Of a stretch of DNA of 25,346 bases, positions 14,848-21,133 are shown piece after piece; the stretch's first letter is position 1; each line of letters opens with the position of its first letter. The notes beneath the pieces are model-generated. The model ran no database searches, was not told the origin of the DNA, and worked only from the letters and a program-made list of their open reading frames with translations. The position numbers were made by a program, and so were the translations under genes. Origin of the DNA: Bordetella parapertussis. GTDB taxonomy: Bacteria > Pseudomonadota > Gammaproteobacteria > Burkholderiales > Burkholderiaceae_C. Where the stretch lies: NCBI GenBank assembly GCA_945900695.1, contig CAMDJU010000009.1, forward strand, positions 1 to 25,346, written 5' to 3'.

Positions 14848-16058
14848 TCCAGCTTGTCCCTTTGCGCCAGTTTGGGAAACAAACGCAGCCACATCACGGC
14901 CACCAGGATGGTGCCCAAGCCACCGACCAAGGTGGCCATGACGGGGCCCAGCCAAGCGGCGGCCGCGCCCGATTCGAACTCGCCCAGTTCGTTGCTGGCA
15001 CCAATGAAAATCGAGTTGACCGCACCCACCCGACCGCGCATCTCGTCGGGTGTCTCCAGTTGCATCAAAGTCATGCGGATCACCACGCTCACGGTATCGG
15101 CCGCACCGCTGATGGCCAAAGCGACCATCGACAACCAAAAATGGGTGGACAAGGCAAAGAGGGCCATGGCGCAACCGAAAACGGCCACAGCGACCAGCAA
15201 CACATGGCCCACCCGCAGTTGCAAGGGGTGTGTGGTGAGCCACATGGAGGCCGCCAAGGCGCCCACAGCCGGTGCCGCGCGCAACAAACCCAGGCCCCAG
15301 GGGCCGACCATCAAAATATCTTTGGCAAACATCGGCAGCAAGGCTGTGGCCCCACCCAGCAGCACGGCAAACAGGTCGAGCGAAATGGCCCCCAGCAACA
15401 ACTTGTTGTGCCACACAAAATGCACCCCTGCCAACACGGTGCGCACGGTGGCGGCTTCGTTGGTGACCACATGCCGCTGATAGCCCAAGCCCCACAACAA
15501 AGCGCAGGCCAACAGCAGCAAGACCAGTGCGGTGGCATACACCGCGCTGGCCCCCAGCACAAATATCAAACCACCCAATGCAGGTCCCGAGATGATGGCC
15601 ACTTGCATGCCCGAGGAGTTAAAGGCCGTGGCCCGCGCCAACAAGGCGTCGCTGACCAAGGCTGGCATCAAGGCTTGCGAAGCGGGCATTTGAAAAGCCC
15701 GCACCGCGCCCATCACCATGGCCAAGGCCAAGATCAGATCTTTGCTGATGGCCTGCTGTTCGCTGGCGCCCAGCAAAATGGCCGCCACACCAGCTTGCAC
15801 CACCGAGGTGGCCAAAATAATGTGCAGCCGGTTCAACCGGTCGGCCACATGGCCCGCCCACAGTGACAGCAGCAAGGCGGGTATAAATTGATACAAACCC
15901 ACCAATCCCAAGTCCCAGGCGCTTTGGGTGGTTTCATACATTTGCCAGCCCAGTGCGACCATCATCATTTGATTGGCACAGGTGGTGGTGATGCGGTAGC
16001 CCCAGTAGCGCATGAAGCTGCGCTGGGCCCATATTTCTTTGAAAGCGTTGGTATCCAC
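14844..16058 (-). CDS. MFS transporter, EntS-like exporter family
   Basis: 404 residues with twelve predicted membrane helices, beginning at GTG (16056-16058); the next in-frame ATG would remove residues preceding helix one that are conserved in this family. AGHVADRLNR (68-77) is MFS motif A between helices 2 and 3, and PDEMRGRVGAVNSIFIGASN near the C-terminal third is characteristic of the MFS_3/EntS group, which exports enterobactin and similar small molecules. It starts nine bases after the MpaB-like stop and overlaps the ligase-like start by four bases, so the three are one operon. No siderophore synthesis genes are nearby; the cargo is unknown. AAGG is the only weak ribosome-binding site. 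Confidence 0.85.
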   Translation of the reverse strand: MDTNAFKEIWAQRSFMRYWGYRITTTCANQMMMVALGWQMYETTQSAWDLGLVGLYQFIPALLLSLWAGHVADRLNRLHIILATSVVQAGVAAILLGASEQQAISKDLILALAMVMGAVRAFQMPASQALMPALVSDALLARATAFNSSGMQVAIISGPALGGLIFVLGASAVYATALVLLLLACALLWGLGYQRHVVTNEAATVRTVLAGVHFVWHNKLLLGAISLDLFAVLLGGATALLPMFAKDILMVGPWGLGLLRAAPAVGALAASMWLTTHPLQLRVGHVLLVAVAVFGCAMALFALSTHFWLSMVALAISGAADTVSVVIRMTLMQLETPDEMRGRVGAVNSIFIGASNELGEFESGAAAAWLGPVMATLVGGLGTILVAVMWLRLFPKLAQRDKLE

Positions 16059-16067
16059 CCAGCCAGC

Positions 16068-16967
16068 TTACCTTGTTTCTGGGTCAATCACGTCCAAACC
16101 TTGTCGCACCCGTTGCCTGGCGAAGGCGGCCACGCCTTCATCGTTCAGAGCCCACTGAATGGGGACAGATACCTGGGCCAAGGCTTGGCGCACCCACCAA
16201 CGCTCTGCCCAAGTGGGTTCAGGCTGTTGCAGCAAGGGGTGCACCCAAGCGGGCAAGCTGTGGTGAGCGGCGCGCACCACCATTTTCATCAAGGGGCGGT
16301 AAGGGGGGTCGGTGGGGTAGTTATCCAGCCGTTTGAGCACATACCGTGTGCGTTCATCACAGCGCAATTCAGGCAGGTAGTTCAGCAAGGCACGCTCACA
16401 CGCGGCGCGGTTGGCAGGCACCGGGCCTGTGCCCATGGCGTCGCCGAGCAAGGCCATGTCGGCAAAGTAGCGGTCTTGGCCATGGGTGTCCAAGCTGGGA
16501 AGGCCATGGGTGTCGTAGGCGCGCATGAAACTGGTGCACTCGGCCAAGTGAACCCAAGCCAGCAGGTGCGGGTCATCGGCGCTGTAGGCCTGACCTTGGG
16601 CATCGAAACCTCGCACATGGCGGTGAATGTGCTGGACCCGCTGCATGGCTTGTTCAGCCATGGCCCTCCCGCCGTAGGTGGTTGCGGCAATGAAAAAAGC
16701 GGTGCGCCCCAGGCGCGCGCCCATGTCATCGCGAAAGCTGGAATGGTCCCAGACACCCGCCAAAGCGCGTGGGTGCAAGGCCTGAACGATCAAGGAGGCG
16801 ATGCCGCCCACCATCATGGCCATGAAATGCGCATGCACTTGCCAGGCGCTGCTGTCGGGCCCCAGCAAACCGGGGTCCCCAGCGGGTTGCAAAAACACCT
16901 CGGGCTGTTGCCGGGTGTGGGTCATGTCACGCACGCGTTGTGCGATCTGCTGTTTGACGAAATTCAT
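16068..16967 (-). CDS. MpaB/DUF2236-family putative oxygenase
   Basis: 299 residues from the ATG at 16965-16967, chosen because GAGGATC lies directly upstream and members usually begin near VKQQIAQRV. An in-frame ATG at 17031-17033 would add 22 residues but has no ribosome-binding site. The family signature is visible: QALHPRALAGVWDHS (62-76), RVQHIHRHVRG (110-120) and DPHLLAWVHLAECTSF (132-147). The family includes the fungal MpaB oxygenase of mycophenolic acid synthesis and is related to the rubber-cleaving Lcp haem proteins; bacterial members are mostly uncharacterised. There is no signal peptide. It heads the operon with the EntS-like exporter and the ligase-like protein, an unexpected combination. 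Confidence 0.8.
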   Translation of the reverse strand: MNFVKQQIAQRVRDMTHTRQQPEVFLQPAGDPGLLGPDSSAWQVHAHFMAMMVGGIASLIVQALHPRALAGVWDHSSFRDDMGARLGRTAFFIAATTYGGRAMAEQAMQRVQHIHRHVRGFDAQGQAYSADDPHLLAWVHLAECTSFMRAYDTHGLPSLDTHGQDRYFADMALLGDAMGTGPVPANRAACERALLNYLPELRCDERTRYVLKRLDNYPTDPPYRPLMKMVVRAAHHSLPAWVHPLLQQPEPTWAERWWVRQALAQVSVPIQWALNDEGVAAFARQRVRQGLDVIDPETR

Positions 16968-17033
16968 GATCCTCACAGGCGTGATCTGGGCTGGTGCGCG
17001 CCGAAGAAAAGCCTCCAGCGGTTCGCGCGGCAT

Positions 17034-17520
17034 CTAGCATAGTCTGTCTCGGTAAAACCAGTCGCACAAGCGCTTCTGTGGTTGTCAAGCTCAAGCATGC
17101 ACACGAAAGTCGGCAAGCGCTCACAATTTCTCTGGGCAACGCCGTTCATGGTCCTTTGCCGGCCGACAGTCTATTCAGGCGTCCTTGCTTAGCGCGCCTG
17201 AGCACTTGGGACTTCATTTTTTGGGAGCGCGCCTTGGCCTTGGCAGAGTCGGTCCCAGCCCAGATCATTTGCTATTTGGCAGGTGTTTTTTTATTTTTTG
17301 GTCTTTTGGCACTTTGGCTTGAATCGCTTTTTTGGGGCCTGGGTGAGCTGTTTCCCAGCGGCCATATCTTGCTCAAATTAAAAAATAGATATTTAAGTGT
17401 TAAATTACCCCCTCGCTGTGGCTTTCCTTTTGGCTGAAAACCCTGAGCTTTTGCGTTCAAGCCTTGGCATCAGCGGTCGATCAGTATTAAACTGCCCCTC
17501 CCAGAAATCAGGTTCCATTC
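17034..17520. other. Long intergenic region without a convincing gene
   Basis: These roughly 490 bases separate the leftward MpaB operon from the rightward peptidase gene. They hold two AAGCGCT motifs (near 17068 and 17114), an inverted repeat TCAGGCG/CGCCTGA (17175-17201), a T-rich stretch (17285-17335) and an AT-rich block (17375-17408) that could act as an UP element. A rightward frame through the T-rich part encodes a hydrophobic segment but has no good start, so I do not call it a gene. Confidence 0.5.
17464..17490 (+). promoter_or_regulatory. Possible promoter of the M23 peptidase-bactofilin operon
   Basis: TTGGCA (17464-17469) and TATTAA (17485-17490) have a 15-base spacer, shorter than ideal, about 30 bases before the ATG. 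An alternative is TTGCTC (17369-17374) with TTTAAG (17392-17397) at 17 bases, inside the AT-rich block. Neither is strong. Confidence 0.3.
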
Positions 17521-18459
17521 ATGCAATTCATGTGGGTATCCGGCCCGACCGGTACCGTCCGTTCCATCTCCATCACAGCGCGCAAGGTCATCATGGCCAC
17601 GGCGGGCTTGTCCGTGGCCCTGATGCTTGTGGGTTTTGTCATGTACTTTGTGGGTTTTCGCATCGCCGTGGAGTTCAGCCCTGATTTGGCGCGCAGCATG
17701 GGCGGGGTCACCACCGAAGCCGAGCAGCAACGCATGGAAGCGGTTTACCGCGAGCGGCTGGACCAGCTGCGCCAGAACCTGCACACCACCTCCCAAGAAA
17801 TCAAGCAACTCGAGAGCCTTAAGAATCGCTTCATGGAGTTGGCCACCCCGACCCAGTTGCGCGACCGCTTTCTCAACAATGGCAAAAAGGACGATGGCCG
17901 TGGTGGCCCCTTGTTGCCCACCCCCTTGCGCAATCTATTTTTCCGCCAAAGCTTGGATCAGGAAATCCACGGCACCATGCAAGACCTGATGCGCATGGAT
18001 GCCGCCGTGCGAGAGCTGCGCCAAGATTGGACCCAGCACCTGGAATGGCTGCATTCTTTGCCCACCGGACTGCCCATTCAGGGTGAGTTCCGGGTCTCCA
18101 GTGGCTTTGGCATCCGCAACGACCCCTTCACCGGCTTGCTGGCCATGCACGAGGGCTTGGACTTCACCGCGCCCACGGGCACCCCGGTGGTGTCGGTGGC
18201 CCCAGGCACCGTCACCCGCTCCTCGTTTGAGGGCAGTTATGGCCAGGTCATCGAGGTCACCCATGCCGAAGGCTTCATGACCCGATACGCCCATTTGAGC
18301 CGTCGCCGTGTGGTGGAAGGCCAAGTGGTCGAGCGCGGAACGCAGTTGGGCGACGTGGGCAGCACGGGTCGGTCGACCGGTCCACACCTTCATTACGAGG
18401 TGTTTCGCAAGGACCGCCCCCTCAACCCATTGCAAGTTTTGCCCCTCGGCTCGAGCTGA
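17521..18459 (+). CDS. M23 family metallopeptidase, membrane-anchored
   Basis: 312 residues. One membrane helix at about 24-46 follows a short cytoplasmic head, then a coiled coil at about 64-105, a linker, and a C-terminal LytM/M23 domain at about 188-305. The zinc-site residues are present: MHEGLDF (His210, Asp214), YAHLS (His258) and HLHYE (His289, His291), so the enzyme should be active. M23 enzymes cut peptide cross-links of peptidoglycan in the periplasm. The start is ATG at 17521 with AGG upstream; a second in-frame ATG three codons later is possible. It is followed by a bactofilin gene, a pairing known from Helicobacter (Csd/CcmA) and Hyphomonas (LmdC/BacA), where the two set cell shape. 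Confidence 0.9.
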   Translation: MQFMWVSGPTGTVRSISITARKVIMATAGLSVALMLVGFVMYFVGFRIAVEFSPDLARSMGGVTTEAEQQRMEAVYRERLDQLRQNLHTTSQEIKQLESLKNRFMELATPTQLRDRFLNNGKKDDGRGGPLLPTPLRNLFFRQSLDQEIHGTMQDLMRMDAAVRELRQDWTQHLEWLHSLPTGLPIQGEFRVSSGFGIRNDPFTGLLAMHEGLDFTAPTGTPVVSVAPGTVTRSSFEGSYGQVIEVTHAEGFMTRYAHLSRRRVVEGQVVERGTQLGDVGSTGRSTGPHLHYEVFRKDRPLNPLQVLPLGSS

Positions 18460-18487
18460 TGGGTTTATTTGCGCCCGAGAGTCCACC

Positions 18488-18925
18488 ATGTTTGAAAAGC
18501 TCAAAGACAAATCGTTGATGTCATCGCAAGAGCGGTTTGACACCATCATTGGCCGCACCACCCAAATCTATGGTCGCTTGGTGTTGCTCGATAGCGTGCG
18601 CATTGACGGCAAGGTGGAAGGCAACATCGAAACCACCAAGGAAAACAAGGTCACGGTGGCCATTGGGCCCACGGGCGAGGTCTCTGGCGACATCACCGCC
18701 CACCGTGTGATGGTGGCCGGCAAGGTCGAAGGCAATATTTACGCCTCAGAACGGGTCGAATTCCACAAAGACTCGGTGGTTCATGGCGACATCTCTTATG
18801 GCTCTATTGCCGTCGAGCACGGTGCGCGCTTGTTGGGCTTGGTGATCCAAACCCCCAGTGGCGGCAGCAACAGCACCGCCGAAGCCGACAGCGTCATCCG
18901 CACGGCGCAAATCGGCAAGTCTTAA
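18488..18925 (+). CDS. Bactofilin family protein
   Basis: 145 residues from the ATG at 18488. The core at about 20-120 is a right-handed beta-helix of short hydrophobic-glycine turns; GKVEGNI occurs twice (41-47 and 78-84) and VHGDISYGSIAVEHGARLLG ends the domain. Flanking ends are polar and probably disordered. Bactofilins polymerise without nucleotides into cytoskeletal filaments at the membrane and position wall enzymes. The gene lies 28 bases downstream of the M23 peptidase, whose cytoplasmic head could bind it. An imperfect hairpin around the T-run after the stop (about 18935-18955) is not a convincing terminator. Confidence 0.92.
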   Translation: MFEKLKDKSLMSSQERFDTIIGRTTQIYGRLVLLDSVRIDGKVEGNIETTKENKVTVAIGPTGEVSGDITAHRVMVAGKVEGNIYASERVEFHKDSVVHGDISYGSIAVEHGARLLGLVIQTPSGGSNSTAEADSVIRTAQIGKS

Positions 18926-19022
18926 ACCCTGAAACTGGGCGCTGGCGTTTTTTGCGCCACACCACGCCCTGTTCACTGTGGGGAAGTGCGGCACCCCACT
19001 GACGTTGAAAGAGGTAGAAAGC

Positions 19023-19892
19023 ATGAGCACCCCCACACATGACGCGGATTGGTACGACCGCATGTACAACAACCGGGCCATGGTGCCGGACTTTGGCCAA
19101 TACTTCGATCGTTGGGTGCGTGAATCGACGGTGGCACGCAGCCAAGCCTGCTCGACCAGCGTGGCATATGGCCCGCACAGCACCGAAACCCTGGACATTT
19201 TTCCCGCCAACCGCCCTGGGGCACCGGTATTGGTGTTCATCCATGGGGGCTACTGGCGCTTTTTGGACAAGTTTGACCATTCCTTCGTGGCCCTGCCCTT
19301 TCAGCGCGCAGGTTGCACGGTGGTGGTGCCCAATTACGCTTTGTGCCCGGCAGTGACCGTGCCCGACATCACCCTGCAAATGGTGCGGGCGTTGGCCTGG
19401 GTGTCGCGCCACATCGCCGGATATGGCGGCGACCCCCGTCGCATCACGGTGGCTGGTCATTCGGCGGGTGGTCACTTGGCCGCCATGTTGATGGCTTGTC
19501 AATGGCAGGCCGTTGGCCCCGATTTGCCCCCCCATGTGGTGCGCAATGCCTTGTCCATTTCAGGTTTGCATGAACTCGAATCGGTGCGACGCTCGCCGAT
19601 GTTGCAGTCGGGCTTGTTGCTCACCGACGAAGACGTGCTCAAAGCCAGCCCAGCGTGGTTGCCTGCACCAGCGCGGGGCGAACTGATGTGCGTGGTGGGC
19701 GGCGATGAAAGTGAAGAGTTTTTGCGCCAAAACGCCTTGATGCAGCAAGCCTGGGGTGCCCAGCGCGTGCCCAAGGCTTTGGCCATGCCCGGGCGACAAC
19801 ATTTCTCCATGCTCGATGCTTTGTGCGAGCCCAGCCATGCAGTTCACCGCATGGCTTGTGATTTGTTGGGGGTTCAACCGGCGGCTCGGTGA
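19023..19892 (+). CDS. Alpha/beta hydrolase (BD-FAE/kynurenine-formamidase-like esterase)
   Basis: 289 residues from the ATG at 19023, with AGAGG about ten bases upstream. FIHGGYW (72-78) is the oxyanion-hole motif of the hormone-sensitive-lipase-like and bacterial formamidase group, and GHSAGGH (145-151) gives nucleophile Ser147. Asp228 in VVGGDES and His260 in GRQHFS complete the triad. The N-terminal part with YDRMYNNRAMVPDF is typical of arylformamidase-like members. No signal peptide, so cytoplasmic. No tryptophan or kynurenine genes are nearby, so the substrate stays open (ester or formamide). It has its own ribosome-binding site and is followed by a clear bidirectional terminator. Confidence 0.85.
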   Translation: MSTPTHDADWYDRMYNNRAMVPDFGQYFDRWVRESTVARSQACSTSVAYGPHSTETLDIFPANRPGAPVLVFIHGGYWRFLDKFDHSFVALPFQRAGCTVVVPNYALCPAVTVPDITLQMVRALAWVSRHIAGYGGDPRRITVAGHSAGGHLAAMLMACQWQAVGPDLPPHVVRNALSISGLHELESVRRSPMLQSGLLLTDEDVLKASPAWLPAPARGELMCVVGGDESEEFLRQNALMQQAWGAQRVPKALAMPGRQHFSMLDALCEPSHAVHRMACDLLGVQPAAR

Positions 19893-19948
19893 ACAGGACG
19901 GCTCAAAAGCTGCTCGGCCGAGCCCAGATCTCAGCGCACCCAAATGGA

Positions 19949-19974
19949 AAAAAGCCACCGCATGGTGGCTTTTT
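19949..19974. terminator. Bidirectional intrinsic terminator
   Basis: A perfect 11-bp stem, AAAAAGCCACC/GGTGGCTTTTT, with a GCAT tetraloop. A T-run follows the stem on either strand, so it can end both the rightward hydrolase transcript and the leftward guaC transcript, whose stops lie about 57 and 19 bases away. Confidence 0.92.
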
Positions 19975-19992
19975 GCGTGGGTCCAGGCCAGA

Positions 19993-20970
19993 TCACATCA
20001 GCAGGTGCTCACCCGCATTGTCGCCACCCAAGATGACGTAATTCACCTTGCGCACGTCCATGAGCTTTTTGCCGCCCGCGTAGGAGATGGAACTTTGCAC
20101 GTCCTCTTGCATTTCGCGCAAGGTGTCGGCCAGCTTGCCCTTGATGGGCTCCAGGATGCGCTTGCCTTCCACGTGTTTGTACTCGCCCTTGTTGAAGTCA
20201 GAGGCCGAGCCGTAATATTCTTTGAACAACTTGCCGTCGACCTCGACGGTTTGGCCCGGTGACTCCTCGTGCCCGGCCAGCATGGAGCCAATCATCACCA
20301 TGGTGGCACCAAAGCGCACACTTTTGGCAATGTCGCCGTGCTCGCGAATACCGCCATCGGCGATGATGGGTTTGGTAGCCACCCGGGCGCACCACTTGAG
20401 GGCCGACAACTGCCAACCACCCGTGCCAAAACCGGTTTTGCTTTTGGTGATGCACACCTTGCCCGGCCCAATCCCCACCTTGGTGGCGTCCGCCCCCCAG
20501 TTTTCCAAATCGATCACCGCCTCTGGGGTGCCCACATTGCCTGCAATGATGAAGGAGCCCGGCAGGTGCTGCTTGAGGTGCGCGATCATGTGCTGAACGC
20601 TGTCGGCGTGGCCATGGGCGATGTCAATGGTGATGAAGTCGGGCACCAAGCCCTCGGCCACCAACTTGGCCACGGTGTCGCGATCGGCTTGCTTGACCCC
20701 CAAGGAGATAGACGCATACAAACCGCGTGACTTGAAGTCGCGCACAAAGGCCACGTTGTCCAAATCAAAGCGGTGCATCACATAAAAGTAGCCGTGCTGG
20801 GCCAGCCATTCGCAAATGGTCTCATTGACCACGGTTTTCATGTTGGCCGGCACCACTGGCAGGCGGAAACTGTGTTTGCCCAGCGTGATGCTGGTGTCGC
20901 ATTCAGAACGGCTTTCCACGCGGCACTTGCGCGGCAGCAAAAGAATGTTGTCGTAGTCAAAAATTTCCAT
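19993..20970 (-). CDS. guaC: GMP reductase
   Basis: 325 residues, the length of the Firmicutes-type GuaC. It converts GMP to IMP with NADPH, releasing ammonia, in purine salvage. The IMPDH/GMPR barrel is clear: [12 protein letters not shown] (5-16), PANMKTV (41-47), the glycine-rich loop and catalytic cysteine in [12 protein letters not shown] (165-176, Cys173), [27 protein letters not shown] and YYGSAS. CBS domains are absent, which separates it from IMP dehydrogenase. GGAG lies eight bases before the ATG at 20968-20970. It diverges from uvrD, and a hairpin with a T-run on its strand (21063-21098) lies upstream, possibly an attenuator. Confidence 0.93.
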   Translation of the reverse strand: MEIFDYDNILLLPRKCRVESRSECDTSITLGKHSFRLPVVPANMKTVVNETICEWLAQHGYFYVMHRFDLDNVAFVRDFKSRGLYASISLGVKQADRDTVAKLVAEGLVPDFITIDIAHGHADSVQHMIAHLKQHLPGSFIIAGNVGTPEAVIDLENWGADATKVGIGPGKVCITKSKTGFGTGGWQLSALKWCARVATKPIIADGGIREHGDIAKSVRFGATMVMIGSMLAGHEESPGQTVEVDGKLFKEYYGSASDFNKGEYKHVEGKRILEPIKGKLADTLREMQEDVQSSISYAGGKKLMDVRKVNYVILGGDNAGEHLLM

Positions 20971-21062
20971 GGTCCAAGCTCCAGAACAAAACGATGGGTG
21001 AGCGCTTGGCTTGGCACCGGTTGCTGGCTGGACACAGGGCGAACACAGGGTTTCGCATCGAC

Positions 21063-21098
21063 CAAAAAGAAACCGGGCACAAGAATCTTGGGCCCGGT
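21063..21098 (-). repeat. Near-perfect inverted repeat with minus-strand T-run between guaC and uvrD
   Basis: Arms 21072-21084 and 21086-21098 match in 12 of 13 positions around a single central base. On the minus strand the hairpin is followed by TTTCTTTTT (complement of 21063-21071), the layout of an intrinsic terminator about 90 bases before the guaC ATG. It could be a guaC leader attenuator, the end of a small RNA, a barrier against antisense transcripts, or an operator. Confidence 0.55.
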
Positions 21099-21121
21099 GG
21101 CTGATTCTATACGCGCTTGCC

Positions 21122-21127
21122 TACAAT
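21122..21127 (+). promoter_or_regulatory. Possible -10 element of uvrD
   Basis: TACAAT matches TATAAT in five of six positions and ends seven bases before the uvrD ATG, so transcription would begin about at the start codon. No good -35 is present at 17 bases upstream (GGCTGA). Confidence 0.3.
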
Positions 21128-21133
21128 CCGGCC

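Noticed and set aside
14848..15495. Upstream extension of the O-antigen-ligase-like frame to 624 codons
   Set aside because: The added part overlaps the EntS-like gene in another frame and shows no family similarity; the ATGA overlap at 14844-14847 gives the natural start.
14862..15866. A 334-codon rightward frame opposite the EntS-like gene
   Set aside because: Its composition is low complexity (Gln, His, Gly) and it mirrors a real membrane-protein gene on the other strand.
17083..17088. A perfect TTGACA on the minus strand upstream of the MpaB-like gene
   Set aside because: The sequence 16-19 bases further on (around GCGACT) does not resemble a -10 element.
16994..17437. A 147-codon rightward frame ending in a hydrophobic segment
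   Set aside because: Its first part overlaps the start of the MpaB-like gene region, there is no ribosome-binding site or good start near the hydrophobic part, and T-rich DNA yields such segments by chance. Kept only as a possible remnant.
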